Shown here: positions 1-7,268 of the stretch, one piece after another
How the letters are laid out: each line of letters starts with the position of its first letter
Position numbering within the stretch: position 1 is the first letter of the stretch
Source: a virus
DNA: 38,139 nt
Strand: one strand, 5' to 3'
Virus record (IMG/VR): IMGVR_UViG_3300042888_002296
Location: 1 to 38,139 of that record
Made by a program: the position numbers and the translations under genes
Notes under the pieces: generated by a model
What the model saw: the letters and a program-made list of their open reading frames with translations, nothing else
What the model was told of the DNA's origin: nothing
Database searches by the model: none

Positions 1-737
1 ATATAGTTTGATACTTGTTTAACTATAGGTGCAGTAGATAGTGCCCTAATAGTAAATGATGCAGGATACGTTCCTAAAACTGTAGTATTATTCGAATACT
101 TAGCCGTAAAAGTTGAGCTCGAAAACGGAGCCAATATTAATACTGTCCTATTTAACGTGAATGTAACTGTTCCACCGGGCGTGGGCGTGCTAGTCGGCGG
201 CCCACTCATTATGATATAATTAGTACTGGAAAGACCTGATGATGTTTGTCCAGTATAGCCGTTACCATTAGCTTCCCATCCTACCCCTACTCCCGAATTA
301 CTAGTTACCCGGAGTAAGTACTGAGGCGGACTGAACTGGATGTTTTCCCCAACCAGAGGCGTCCCGTTGGGCGCCGCACTGGTTATTACTGTGGATGATG
401 TAAATCCTGCAATTGTCTGCCCTGCTGTGTATCCATTACCAAATAGACTGTAGCCCACTACTAAACTGGCAGTGGAATTAACAGTTAGACTAGTGCCAGT
501 ATGAGAAACATATTGTTTTAGTTCGTCGCCTATGTCGTCGGCATAGGTAACTGCCTGAGTTTCGACGGTAGTATTAGCAGTGTAGTCGGTCTGCCCTGCA
601 AAAGGACTTTCCCATGTGCCCGGAAAGGACACACTATGAGATACTCCAGCATCGTTAGTGAAGTCTATGCCTGTAATATAGGTAGTAACCGAATCACGGT
701 TCCATATCAAATAGGTTCTTGTTTCGCTGTCAGCCAT
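1..737 (-). CDS. Putative virion structural protein, partial
   Basis: The minus strand is open from an ATG at 737 to the window edge (about 245 codons, 3' end missing). The translation starts MADSETRTYLIWNRDSV and is rich in Thr, Ser, Gly and Asn, with repeated Gly-Tyr-Thr-Gly-Gln-type turns (FGNGYTAGQT, NGNGYTGQTSS). This composition is typical of beta-rich tail, neck or fibre proteins. A CATAAATA late promoter lies just upstream, inside the end of the preceding gene, which fits late virion expression. I do not recognise the exact family. Being a structural protein is inference from composition and promoter type. Confidence 0.7.
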   Translation of the reverse strand, partial: MADSETRTYLIWNRDSVTTYITGIDFTNDAGVSHSVSFPGTWESPFAGQTDYTANTTVETQAVTYADDIGDELKQYVSHTGTSLTVNSTASLVVGYSLFGNGYTAGQTIAGFTSSTVITSAAPNGTPLVGENIQFSPPQYLLRVTSNSGVGVGWEANGNGYTGQTSSGLSSTNYIIMSGPPTSTPTPGGTVTFTLNRTVLILAPFSSSTFTAKYSNNTTVLGTYPASFTIRALSTAPIVKQVSNY

Positions 738-761
738 GCCGGGTAGTGTCCTGTGTTGTTT

Positions 762-1544
762 TTAGATATTTATGGTAAATCCAGCTACCGTTGGACTCAC
801 TACCAATAGGGTTGTTGCTTCATTTGCATAGGTTATGCTAAAGTCAATATTCTTTTCATCAAATCGTTTAGTTGCAACCACCGTGATGTTGAGTGTGCCG
901 CTGGTATATACCCTAGTATAGTCTGTGGTATTAATGTACTGATCTCTAGTGTATCTAAATTCCTGAGCGGGACTATTGTTGATCCAGTTAATCCAACGTA
1001 TCCATTCTAGATCTAGATCGTTATTGGCCACGTCCGGTGGCTGGTATGCCGGTTTCCACACCAGATAGTTGCCCACATTAAAATAGTAACGGGCCTCTAG
1101 TCGAGTAATGAATTCTGCAGTAGCTTCGTGGGTAATAGTTGTGGGGTTCAACCCCCATGATAAAGTTCGGGTACTTGAACTGGCAAATACCTTGGGACCG
1201 GTACCCGCATCATTGAGCACAAACTGCTGGGGGTGACATGTATATCTCGTGGGTTCAACTGTCAATAGATCTGCTACTGCTGCTAACGCTGTACCACGAT
1301 CTAGGGTAACCAACTGGGTGCTTGTGCCCAAGTATGCAGTAGATGTAGTAGTGTTGAGAATATGCAGGCTGATGGAATTTATGTCATAGACTAACGAGTC
1401 CCACTGTAGTGCGGTAACCCGAGTGTTGGTAGTAACCGGTAAGCTGTCAATAGCCGGTGACCCCCACCCATTTTCACCTAGACCCAGAACGTCGGCTACC
1501 TTGCTCTGTATAACGTTGTAATCGGATGCTAGTATTTGGGTCAT
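762..1544 (-). CDS. Putative virion structural protein
   Basis: This is a 260-residue protein starting MTQILASDYNVIQSKVADVLG. It begins with a helical segment and continues as Thr/Asn/Ser-rich beta-type sequence. The start has a good ribosome site (AAGGAAC) and a late promoter ACTAAATA 36 bp upstream, so late expression is well supported. The N-terminal pattern (ILASDYN.IQ.KV...LG) resembles structural proteins I associate with marine T4-like phages, but I cannot name a T4 counterpart. It is followed by another structural-looking gene on the same strand and diverges from the glycosyltransferase gene at 1688. Confidence 0.75.
   Translation of the reverse strand: MTQILASDYNVIQSKVADVLGLGENGWGSPAIDSLPVTTNTRVTALQWDSLVYDINSISLHILNTTTSTAYLGTSTQLVTLDRGTALAAVADLLTVEPTRYTCHPQQFVLNDAGTGPKVFASSSTRTLSWGLNPTTITHEATAEFITRLEARYYFNVGNYLVWKPAYQPPDVANNDLDLEWIRWINWINNSPAQEFRYTRDQYINTTDYTRVYTSGTLNITVVATKRFDEKNIDFSITYANEATTLLVVSPTVAGFTINI
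767..774 (-). promoter_or_regulatory. Late promoter (CATAAATA)
   Basis: On the minus strand this reads CATAAATA, one base from the T4 late consensus TATAAATA. It lies 29 bp upstream of the ATG at 737 and overlaps the last codons of the gene ending at 762. Confidence 0.55.
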
Positions 1545-1580
1545 AGTGGTCAGTTCCTTGCAGGGTCTAATGTATCAGCA

Positions 1581-1588
1581 TATTTAGT
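1581..1588 (-). promoter_or_regulatory. Late promoter (ACTAAATA)
   Basis: The minus strand reads ACTAAATA, the CTAAATA late motif seen in T4-like cyanophages. It precedes the AAGGAAC ribosome site and ATG of the structural gene starting at 1544. Confidence 0.65.
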
Positions 1589-1687
1589 TTTTTTAACAGC
1601 CCAAGACTAGAGCATTAAATACTGCTATAATAAAATATATACACACATGTACCTATAATATGTGCGTGAAAAGAGTAATCAACAAAT

Positions 1688-2449
1688 ATGTCAAAAAAAC
1701 TTGGAATTATACAAACTAGAGGCCTGGGTGACATCATGATCGCCCTGCCCATAGCCCTGAACTATCACGAGCAGGGCTATCATGTACATTGGCCCGTGGT
1801 CAGCACCTGGGTCGAACAGCTAGCAGCACAGGTACCCTGGGTCAAATGGATACCCATCGAACCCGATCCGGGAGCATTCTTCTATGATACGCCTCGAGAG
1901 CGGCTTAAGAACTTTGGCTGTGACGAGATCATATGTCTGTATCAAGCCCTGACCGGACATCCGGAATTCACCCAAGAACCTTGGTTCCAGCACACGGCCT
2001 TTGATCAGTACAAATACATTCGTGCGGGGGTGGCCTTCAAGGACAAGCTGCGTCTGGGCGAGTGCATCCAACGTGACCCCCAAAGAGAAGCTGATCTCTA
2101 CGCCAAGATCCTGGGCACTGACACAGCTCCTTATATAGTAACACATCTAACCTCCTCTGAGCAGACCGTGCGCTACGATCCCGCTATCATACCCCAAGGT
2201 TGGCGTGTGATCGATATTACCACAGAAGGTCGCATATTTGATTGGCTCAAGATAATCGAAGGTGCAGAAGCGGTAATCATGACTGACTCAGTTATGGTGA
2301 ATCTAGTGGATGGCATGGATATCCAGGGCCCGGAACGCTACTTCATCCCCCAGCATCACATACAGCTATCAGCTACGCTCTTGGGCGCCTGGACCTACCT
2401 GCCCAATCCGGAACTAAAGCCACAAGCACAGATATTCCGTGCGGGTTAA
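1688..2449 (+). CDS. GT9-like (heptosyltransferase-type) glycosyltransferase
   Basis: This 253-residue protein opens with a beta-strand/glycine-turn/helix (GIIQTRGLGDIMIALPIA) like the N-terminal Rossmann half of family 9 GT-B glycosyltransferases, which include the ADP-heptose:LPS heptosyltransferases. A later segment (WLKIIEGAEAVIMTDSVMVN) resembles their second nucleotide-sugar-binding half. It is shorter than typical bacterial heptosyltransferases (about 320-350 residues). Two TATAAT boxes (1626-1631 and 1654-1659) lie upstream; the ribosome site is weak. The next gene is a DUF6165 protein, a family I recall near GT9 genes in bacteria. It may glycosylate a virion or host surface component, possibly using a sugar made by the HldE-like genes near 24-25 kb. 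That link is inference. Confidence 0.6.
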   Translation: MSKKLGIIQTRGLGDIMIALPIALNYHEQGYHVHWPVVSTWVEQLAAQVPWVKWIPIEPDPGAFFYDTPRERLKNFGCDEIICLYQALTGHPEFTQEPWFQHTAFDQYKYIRAGVAFKDKLRLGECIQRDPQREADLYAKILGTDTAPYIVTHLTSSEQTVRYDPAIIPQGWRVIDITTEGRIFDWLKIIEGAEAVIMTDSVMVNLVDGMDIQGPERYFIPQHHIQLSATLLGAWTYLPNPELKPQAQIFRAG

Positions 2450-2474
2450 TATACTACATAAAGAACAAAACACA

Positions 2475-2861
2475 ATGACCATAACCGTACTAACACCCAT
2501 TTCAGTAGGCGAATTGCTGGACAAGATCACCATACTGGAACTGAAACAGGATCGTATCCAAGACCCAGCCAAGCGCTCAAACATCCTAGAAGAACTGGTC
2601 CAGCTGACCCGGATACTTGACCAACTAACTCTGCCCAATACTCAAGAGATCGACACGCTGAGAGTTGAACTGAGCCAGATCAATGCAGACCTCTGGTGGA
2701 TAGAAGATCACAAACGTGCATGTGAAAAGACTCAACAGTTTGACGCTGCCTTCTTGCGATCAGCCCGCCAGGTATATCTAAAGAACGATCAACGTGCCCG
2801 GATCAAACGACAAATTAACCTGTTATCAGGTTCAACTATAGTAGAAGAAAAGAGTTATTGA
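2475..2861 (+). CDS. DUF6165 family protein
   Basis: This protein of 128 residues begins MTITVLTPISVGELLDKITI. The segment VGELLDKITILELKQDRI is the hallmark I associate with DUF6165, a short helical family of unknown function often found with glycosyltransferases. The rest is mostly charged helix with coiled-coil character. The ATG at 2475 is preferred over a GTG at 2439 because the conserved domain starts there. The gene follows the GT9-like gene by 25 bp and is probably co-transcribed with it. Confidence 0.65.
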   Translation: MTITVLTPISVGELLDKITILELKQDRIQDPAKRSNILEELVQLTRILDQLTLPNTQEIDTLRVELSQINADLWWIEDHKRACEKTQQFDAAFLRSARQVYLKNDQRARIKRQINLLSGSTIVEEKSY

Positions 2862-3052
2862 ACTAACAGTAACAACATACCGTACAGTCTAGGGTCCAAA
2901 CGATAGTAATCAAAACCCAAGCTGAACCACATAGAAGGATCTTGCTGTGCAATAAAACTGTGCAGTAAAGATCCTTTTACTATATATACAGGCCAGTCAG
3001 GATCAGCCGAATCCGTGTGCATTAGATTGGTCTTGTGTATTGAGTTAGAAGT
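2855..3052 (-). CDS. Possible small hypothetical protein
   Basis: A minus-strand reading frame of 65 residues from MTSNSIHKTNLMHTDSADPD. The segment DPDWPVYIVKGSLLHSFIAQ looks protein-like. No ribosome site is visible before the ATG at 3052 or the alternative at 3019, and the stop overlaps the end of the plus-strand DUF6165 gene. A real gene and a chance frame are about equally likely. Confidence 0.3.
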   Translation of the reverse strand, partial: TSNSIHKTNLMHTDSADPDWPVYIVKGSLLHSFIAQQDPSMWFSLGFDYYRLDPRLYGMLLLLVQ

Positions 3053-3086
3053 CATAATATATAGTAGTATAGAGTATAGCATAAAA

Positions 3087-3212
3087 CCCCGCTGTAGCCA
3101 TATAGGTATTAGCACTCTTAGCACATACACATACACCCAAATGCCCCGCTGTAGCACTATTAGGATATAGTCATATAGCGCATATACATATAGTCAAATA
3201 CCCCGCTGTGGT
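3087..3212 (+). repeat. 57-bp period direct repeat (CCCCGCTGTRG core)
   Basis: The core CCCCGCTGT(A/G)G occurs at 3087, 3144 and 3201, exactly 57 bp apart. The first two units stay similar along their full length (ATA-rich with GCACATACACATA / GCGCATATACATA). The third diverges after the core. Confidence 0.7.
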
Positions 3213-3278
3213 GGCCTTACTATATAGAAGAACTCAAACTTGTCTAGTGATTAGCCTGAGGGGCAGGGTGGGAGAACT

Positions 3279-3320
3279 GTGGAAAGAACCTGAGAGAAAG
3301 GTGGAAAGAACCTGAGAGAA
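3279..3320 (+). repeat. 20-bp direct repeat, two copies
   Basis: GTGGAAAGAACCTGAGAGAA occurs at 3279-3298 and 3301-3320 without a mismatch, separated by 2 bp. A degenerate partial copy (GTTGAAAACC) follows. Confidence 0.8.
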
Positions 3321-3842
3321 TGTTGAAAACCATTTGAGCATAGCCTCTCTTCCCCACCCTGACCCCACCGTAGGCCACTATAGAAACCGCACCAGGCTAC
3401 CGTAGAAACACAGCATCTTATGCTGGAAAACAGTCAAAAATGTGGCAAAAATGCTGCCAAATGCCCGGTTATTAGCAGGGTTTTTGCCCCTAGACTTGCC
3501 CAAACTACTCTACTGTGTTATACTATATACACTAAGTGAAAAACCGTAACAGTATAGCTAGTGTATGAGTCTGCCCTACAGTCGCTTACCAGATGGGAGT
3601 AGGGACCAAGTACATGAGCAGTAGTCTTAGACTCTGTGTACTATATAGTGAAAGACCGGCCGGTATTTGGTAAGCGGCAAAGGCTAGCCCTTGGGCAGGA
3701 ACAAGGTCTGCGGGCCCGTATAATGAAACTTGCGTATATACGGGATATATAATGACTATACTAGTATATAGTGGGATAATACCTTTATATACAGTATAGT
3801 CTATTATGTAGATAATCATTAACTGATTATCTGGATTATGCT

Positions 3843-4094
3843 TTAAACAAACTCAATATTATCTGTACGCATAGTTTGTTTTGCAGTAGAGATAATACGC
3901 TCTTTATCTTTTTGTATAGTTTCCCAAACAAAATCTCCGCTAACAAAATCGCATTTAGCACGAGTAGGGAACTTCCAAGCGCCTTTATCTGTTTGTTCTG
4001 TAACATTAAAAGCGCAGATAATAGTATAAACTTCTTTATCTTTATTATATACAATTTTAGCTTTTGCAGTGTTTGCAGTGTATACTTTAGACAT
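3843..4094 (-). CDS. Small hypothetical protein
   Basis: An 83-residue protein starting MSKVYTANTAKAKIVYNKDK. It alternates short beta-strand and charged stretches. The start is well supported by an AAGGAAG ribosome site and by a TATAAT box at 4121-4126 (minus strand) with the same ACATACTT leader type used by the plus-strand early genes. It is therefore very likely an early gene, divergent from the gene at 4223. I do not recognise the family. Confidence 0.7.
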   Translation of the reverse strand: MSKVYTANTAKAKIVYNKDKEVYTIICAFNVTEQTDKGAWKFPTRAKCDFVSGDFVWETIQKDKERIISTAKQTMRTDNIEFV

Positions 4095-4120
4095 GTGCTT
4101 CCTTTGTTGTTTAAGTATGT

Positions 4121-4150
4121 ATTATAGCATCTTTTTGGAGTGCCTGTCTT
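4121..4150 (-). promoter_or_regulatory. Sigma-70-type early promoter (minus strand)
   Basis: On the minus strand AAGACA (4150-4145) is followed after 18 bp by TATAAT (4126-4121) and the leader ACATACTT. It is the only copy of the early promoter type seen pointing left, and it drives the gene at 4094-3843. Confidence 0.65.
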
Positions 4151-4187
4151 GTTGTATTTTGAACACAGATCGTTTGGAGGGTCTTTG

Positions 4188-4216
4188 TTGACAGGGGGAA
4201 CATTTGAGCTTATAAT
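4188..4216 (+). promoter_or_regulatory. Early promoter, first of the plus-strand array
   Basis: TTGACA-17-TATAAT, a perfect consensus. The ATG of the GIY-YIG-like gene begins 7 bases after the -10 box, at the expected transcription start. Confidence 0.9.
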
Positions 4217-4222
4217 ACACAC

Positions 4223-4561
4223 ATGACACAGACACTTACACAACGCAAAAAGAGAGTTGACCGCAATCATATAATCTATGAGCTTGTGGTCAATGGCAAG
4301 AACTACATTGGAGTCACTGCCAAGACTGAGAGCACTGTGAACAAGAGCGTGCTGTCGCGTGCCGCAAAGCACTTCTATCGTGCTAAGACTGAGACTAAGA
4401 ACTGGCTTCTGTGTGCAGAGCTTCGTACACTGAGCGACAAGAGTGAGATCGAAGTCTATGTGCATGAAGTGATTCGCGGCAAAGTGGCTGCTCATAAGCG
4501 GGAAGTTGAGATCCGTCGTATGGTAAAGCCTGTATTGAACACTGATGTTAGAGGAGATTGA
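4223..4561 (+). CDS. GIY-YIG-like small protein (putative nuclease)
   Basis: A 112-residue protein. Residues 18-32 (IIYELVVNGKNYIGV) match the GIY...YIG signature: a strand, a short NGK turn and YIG. A helix with Arg and His (SRAAKHFYRA) and a C-terminal segment with Glu and P.LN (KREVEIRRMVKPVLN) follow in the order seen in GIY-YIG nucleases. It could be a stand-alone homing or nicking enzyme. The ATG lies directly at the predicted transcription start with no ribosome site, and no better internal start exists, so the mRNA appears leaderless. It heads the early array. Confidence 0.55.
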   Translation: MTQTLTQRKKRVDRNHIIYELVVNGKNYIGVTAKTESTVNKSVLSRAAKHFYRAKTETKNWLLCAELRTLSDKSEIEVYVHEVIRGKVAAHKREVEIRRMVKPVLNTDVRGD

Positions 4562-4562
4562 T

Positions 4563-4697
4563 ATGAGTATGCTTAGAGGCGGGAAGACAGGTGCTGAGCC
4601 AGGACTCTTGCAGGACGACTCTAGGGCTCTGTTCCGCTGGTTTGCTTCGCGGATAGATGCTCGCTGGACACTCCGCAGGGTCTTGACAAGTTGGTAA
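4563..4697 (+). CDS. 44-residue hypothetical protein
   Basis: A short frame starting MSMLRGGKTGAEPGLLQ, with an excellent ribosome site (AGAGGAGATTGAT). It begins one base after the stop of the GIY-YIG-like gene, so translation may be coupled. It is Arg/Trp-rich at the C terminus. Its TAA stop lies inside the -35/-10 spacer of the next promoter. Confidence 0.5.
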   Translation: MSMLRGGKTGAEPGLLQDDSRALFRWFASRIDARWTLRRVLTSW

Positions 4698-4711
4698 AAC
4701 CGTGTTATAAT
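4683..4711 (+). promoter_or_regulatory. Early promoter
   Basis: TTGACA-17-TATAAT. The spacer begins AGTTGGTAAAACC, a recurrent spacer type, and holds the stop codon of the upstream gene. It drives the gene at 4733. Confidence 0.9.
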
Positions 4712-4732
4712 ACACACTTACAAGGAGCAGAC

Positions 4733-5014
4733 ATGAAGCAGAACTGGACTATGTATATATACAAGCGGGATCAACGCTACAAGTCAGGTGAGCGACTGTT
4801 CAGTACCACAGTGTGGCAGGGCAGGGATGCTGAGGGCATGAAGCGCGAGTGCAACGATCTCTACAACCTGTACCCTGCAACGGCGGGGTGGCGCATGGAG
4901 TACTTCCCAACTACCAAGATCGTGAAGAACTTGATGACTGGGCAGGACGTTGAGATCGCATACGACACTCCCCGTTCATGCGATCCATCAAGCGAACTCT
5001 ACTGGAGCATGTAA
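4733..5014 (+). CDS. Early hypothetical protein
   Basis: A 93-residue protein (MKQNWTMYIYKRDQRYKSGE...). It looks like a small alpha/beta domain with many aromatic and basic residues. The ATG at 4733 is chosen because CAAGGAGCAGAC precedes it and the promoter at 4683 sets the mRNA start; a longer frame upstream would begin inside the promoter. No family recognised. Presumably expressed immediately after infection. Confidence 0.75.
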   Translation: MKQNWTMYIYKRDQRYKSGERLFSTTVWQGRDAEGMKRECNDLYNLYPATAGWRMEYFPTTKIVKNLMTGQDVEIAYDTPRSCDPSSELYWSM

Positions 5015-5025
5015 AGCCCTTAGAC

Positions 5026-5054
5026 TTGACAGGGTTTTGGTTTTACCATATAAT
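5026..5054 (+). promoter_or_regulatory. Early promoter
   Basis: TTGACA-17-TATAAT, directly after the gene ending at 5014. It drives the gene at 5080. Confidence 0.9.
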
Positions 5055-5079
5055 TGACACTTACACACAAAGGAGCACT

Positions 5080-5373
5080 ATGTCTATTCAAACTGTTAAT
5101 GCAGAGATCCTCGCAGGCAACTTCACTAACGATCAACTGACGTCTATCATCGACGCTGTGAAGTTTGCCCGAGCACGTATGGCCGAGAAGAACAAGCGCT
5201 CGATCACACTGGGCTCTAACGTTAATTTCACCAGCACCAAAACTGGGCAGAACTACACGGGTGTGGTCACAAAGATCGCGATCAAGTACGTTACAGTCAA
5301 GACGATCAGCGGTCTGTGGAGAGTGCCTGCCAACATGCTTACAGTCGTAGCAGACGAGCGCGAGTACGCTTAA
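5080..5373 (+). CDS. Early protein with SH3-like beta barrel
   Basis: A 97-residue protein. After a helical N-terminal part (MSIQTVNAEILAGNFTNDQL), the second half (LGSNVNFTSTKTGQNYTGVV ... VKTISGLWRVPANMLTVV) has the strand-turn-strand pattern of a small SH3/KOW-like barrel ending in a W.V....L motif. Such barrels often bind nucleic acid or protein. The ATG follows AAGGAGCACT. Function unknown. Confidence 0.75.
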   Translation: MSIQTVNAEILAGNFTNDQLTSIIDAVKFARARMAEKNKRSITLGSNVNFTSTKTGQNYTGVVTKIAIKYVTVKTISGLWRVPANMLTVVADEREYA

Positions 5374-5394
5374 CCCTATGCTTGAAAGGGTCTT
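5373..5394 (+). terminator. Weak terminator-like hairpin
   Basis: ACCCT (5373-5377) pairs with AGGGT (5387-5391) across a 9-base loop, followed by CTTT. It starts at the stop codon of the gene ending at 5373 and abuts the next -35 box. Confidence 0.4.
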
Positions 5395-5397
5395 TGG

Positions 5398-5426
5398 TTG
5401 ACCCTTTTGGAGATCGGTGTTATAAT
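5398..5426 (+). promoter_or_regulatory. Early promoter
   Basis: TTGACC-17-TATAAT, one mismatch from consensus. It drives the gene at 5453. Confidence 0.85.
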
Positions 5427-5452
5427 ACATACTTGTTCAACAGGAGAAGCAA

Positions 5453-5809
5453 ATGACAGTCGTATATAAAGCAGGTGAGCAGACCTTTAAGGCCGTTGAA
5501 TTGCTGTTTGGCAAGCGCGAACTGGTCAATGCCGTTGTAGAGCAAGTACTGATCAGCCAAACAGAAGCGTTCATTGAGATGATCATGGACGGGCAAGAGG
5601 ACATGTCGCGTAACGGGATAAACGAGACCCTGCGTGGCGTTAAAGACAGTGCCACTGATTTTATCGGCGACATGATGGGCGATCTCGAAAGCATGATTCG
5701 CGAGCGCCTCAAGGCTGTTAATTACGGCGCGGCTGTTACTGGGATCAAGTACGATCTCGCTGGGGACGTTATAGACATTGAGGTCGATGTGTCTGTGGGC
5801 GTTGAATAA
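5453..5809 (+). CDS. Early hypothetical protein
   Basis: A 118-residue acidic, largely helical protein (MTVVYKAGEQTFKAVELLFG...). Long amphipathic helices in the middle (VVEQVLISQTEAFIEMIMDG) are followed by a beta-rich C terminus (VIDIEVDVSVGVE). The start has AGGAGAAGC. No recognised family. Confidence 0.75.
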   Translation: MTVVYKAGEQTFKAVELLFGKRELVNAVVEQVLISQTEAFIEMIMDGQEDMSRNGINETLRGVKDSATDFIGDMMGDLESMIRERLKAVNYGAAVTGIKYDLAGDVIDIEVDVSVGVE

Positions 5810-5817
5810 CCCTTCGG

Positions 5818-5846
5818 TTGACAGGGACTTTGATCCCTGTTATAAT
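5818..5846 (+). promoter_or_regulatory. Early promoter with spacer inverted repeat
   Basis: TTGACA-17-TATAAT. ACAGGGA (5821-5827) and TCCCTGT (5834-5840) form a perfect 7-bp inverted repeat from the -35 box to the -10 box. It is followed by the leader ACATACATCGCAACAAGGAG. Confidence 0.9.
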
Positions 5847-5871
5847 ACATACATCGCAACAAGGAGCTGAT

Positions 5872-6117
5872 ATGTTTAATTCGTACGCAAAGATTCGCCC
5901 AGAGACTACACGACTTATTGACATGATGGATAGCGGCGAGATTGATGCTCGTGCTGTGGCAGACATGGCACTGAGCTGGCTTAGCGAGAGCGATGTTAAA
6001 GGCATGATGCAGGCTAACGACATCCCTACAACTGACCAAGCAGAGGACGAGGAAGAGGAGGAGTGGACTCCCGACAATGCAGACTTTAACGATCCCGGCT
6101 CACGTCATCACTATTAA
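5872..6117 (+). CDS. Early acidic hypothetical protein
   Basis: An 81-residue protein starting MFNSYAKIRPETTRLIDMMD. The first two thirds are helical; the C-terminal third is very acidic (AEDEEEEEWTPDNADFNDP). Its acidity recalls small phage proteins that mimic nucleic acid or bind host enzymes, but this is only compositional. The ATG follows AAGGAGCTGAT. Confidence 0.75.
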   Translation: MFNSYAKIRPETTRLIDMMDSGEIDARAVADMALSWLSESDVKGMMQANDIPTTDQAEDEEEEEWTPDNADFNDPGSRHHY

Positions 6118-6130
6118 TTAAGGACTGAAC

Positions 6131-6511
6131 ATGCGAGATTACTTCGAACTGGCGACTTACGAGCGCGATGGCTTTACTGTTATCGTAGACCAGACCTGGG
6201 AAGACTTGAGCCCTCGAGACTGTTTCGATGACGAGTGCCACGACATTGCGCAAATCTGCAAGGACATCGACTCGGGCAACCTGGATTGGTTCATGCTGCG
6301 GGTGCGTGTAATGGTAGAAGGTCTTGAGATGGGCAGTCACTACCTGGGCGGGTGCCTGTACAAAGATGCTCGTGAAGTACTTACAGATGGTACCGCAGAG
6401 GACTGCATCGGCGAAGCACTGCATGAAGCCAAGTCGCAAGTCTACAAGTACAAGCAGAAGTTCGCTGAGTTGAGCGACATGGTTGACAGAGAAGGGATTG
6501 TTAGTGTCTAA
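6131..6511 (+). CDS. Early conserved-type hypothetical protein
   Basis: A 126-residue protein (MRDYFELATYERDGFTVIVD...). The pattern DQTWEDLSPRDCFDD, the strand DWFMLRVRVMVEG and GGCLYKDAREVLTDG are well formed and look like a folded domain found in many phages, but I cannot name it. It follows the acidic gene by 13 bp with TTAAGGACTGAAC as ribosome site and shares its promoter. Confidence 0.75.
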   Translation: MRDYFELATYERDGFTVIVDQTWEDLSPRDCFDDECHDIAQICKDIDSGNLDWFMLRVRVMVEGLEMGSHYLGGCLYKDAREVLTDGTAEDCIGEALHEAKSQVYKYKQKFAELSDMVDREGIVSV

Positions 6512-6737
6512 TATTAATAAGAATGAAGTACTACAGTGGGCAGGGACTGCCTGCATCTTGACAATGTACGTGCTCATGAACTTCTTCCGGGAGTTGGGAC
6601 TAGACCCGTTGTTCGGACTCCTGGGAGGTCTTTGCTATGCTACCTGGGCATACCGTGTGGCAAATAAGCCACAGATGATTGTTAACGTTGTAGCGATATC
6701 CGTATGTGCTCTAGGGTTATTCAAGGTGATCGGTTGA
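6504..6737 (+). CDS. Small inner-membrane protein
   Basis: A 77-residue protein with three hydrophobic segments: around WAGTACILTMYVLMNFF, LFGLLGGLCYATWAYRV and IVNVVAISVCALGLF. A GTG start at 6504, 7 bases after AGAAGGG, is preferred over a TTG at 6483; it overlaps the stop of the previous gene. The protein ends VIG, and its TGA stop lies inside the next TTGACA box. It may alter the host membrane or exclude other phages; no direct evidence. Confidence 0.7.
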   Translation: MSNINKNEVLQWAGTACILTMYVLMNFFRELGLDPLFGLLGGLCYATWAYRVANKPQMIVNVVAISVCALGLFKVIG

Positions 6738-6762
6738 CAGAATGGTAAAACCTCTATATAAT
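6734..6762 (+). promoter_or_regulatory. Early promoter overlapping a stop codon
   Basis: TTGACA-17-TATAAT. The TGA stop of the membrane-protein gene (6735-6737) is part of the -35 box. The spacer contains GGTAAAAC. Confidence 0.9.
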
Positions 6763-6788
6763 TAAGGCTTACACACTAAGGAGCAGAG

Positions 6789-7046
6789 ATGAAAGCACTT
6801 CAAGCGTATGTGGATCAGAAGAACAAGTGGGCCGCACTGTTCAAAGGAGCACAGATGGAACTGACAACTGCCAAAGGTCGCCAGCGTGTCGCAGATGCAC
6901 TGGACGCAGACTTGAGTCCAGAGAACTTGACCTGCGATGGCGAACTGCCTCGCTCACAAGTGCAGGCTCGCTACAAGGCACTGACCACTGCCGCTAACCA
7001 ACTCAAGCAGTTGGATCCCACTGTTAAGATGTACGAATTCGCTTAA
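6789..7046 (+). CDS. Early hypothetical helical protein
   Basis: An 85-residue helical, Ala/Gln/Lys-rich protein (MKALQAYVDQKNKWAALFKG...). It has a central acidic turn (DADLSPENLTCDGELPRS) between two helices. AAGGAGCAGAG precedes the ATG. First gene of a three-gene unit continuing to 7791. Function unknown. Confidence 0.75.
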   Translation: MKALQAYVDQKNKWAALFKGAQMELTTAKGRQRVADALDADLSPENLTCDGELPRSQVQARYKALTTAANQLKQLDPTVKMYEFA

Positions 7047-7055
7047 GGAGCTGAT

Positions 7056-7268
7056 ATGAGAGCAATGATTACCACAGTCCTCCGTCAGGAGATCGAAGTG
7101 CCAGAAGGCACGGACCGTCAAGGTGTGCTGGAGTTCCTGGCAGAGCACCAAAGCTTCTCTGAGGCCTTTATCGGCGTCAGCGATCCATTCCAACAGTTCC
7201 GCATCCTGGACATCAGTGTTGTGGAAGAAACTATTACAGAACTCGGCGAGGAGAGCTACGATGCCTAA
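7056..7268 (+). CDS. Early hypothetical protein
   Basis: A 70-residue acidic protein (MRAMITTVLRQEIEVPEGTD...). It alternates strands and a helix (GVLEFLAEHQSFSEAFIGVS) in a small alpha/beta pattern. Start follows AAGGAGCTGAT; the stop overlaps the ATG of the next gene by 8 bp, indicating translational coupling. Confidence 0.75.
   Translation: MRAMITTVLRQEIEVPEGTDRQGVLEFLAEHQSFSEAFIGVSDPFQQFRILDISVVEETITELGEESYDA

Larger units (their letters stand above)
2862..3842. other. Repeat-rich noncoding island
   Basis: Almost 1 kb without a convincing gene, apart from the weak frame at 2855-3052. It contains many ATATAG/TATATAG tracts, a 57-bp periodic repeat (3087-3212), a 20-bp direct repeat at 22-bp spacing (3279-3320) and a 10-bp palindrome ACCGGCCGGT (3654-3663). 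It lies between converging plus and minus transcription units. Such a region could be a replication origin, a regulatory RNA or a packaging or recombination site; the sequence does not decide. Confidence 0.5.

Noticed and set aside
3586-3819. Minus-strand 77-residue frame in the repeat island
   Set aside because: Low-complexity Ile/Tyr/Leu sequence produced by TATA/ATAG tracts, with no ribosome site or promoter.
3836-4717. Long minus-strand frame of 293 residues
   Set aside because: It runs antisense through the GIY-YIG-like gene, two promoters and the better supported minus-strand gene at 3843, and has no ribosome site.
6483-6506. TTG start at 6483 for the membrane protein
   Set aside because: The GTG at 6504 has a well placed AGAAGGG site and a normal overlap with the previous stop.
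7123-7260. N-terminal extension of the Api92-like protein
   Set aside because: The extra residues are read from another frame of the preceding gene, and the family starts with MPNWCSN.
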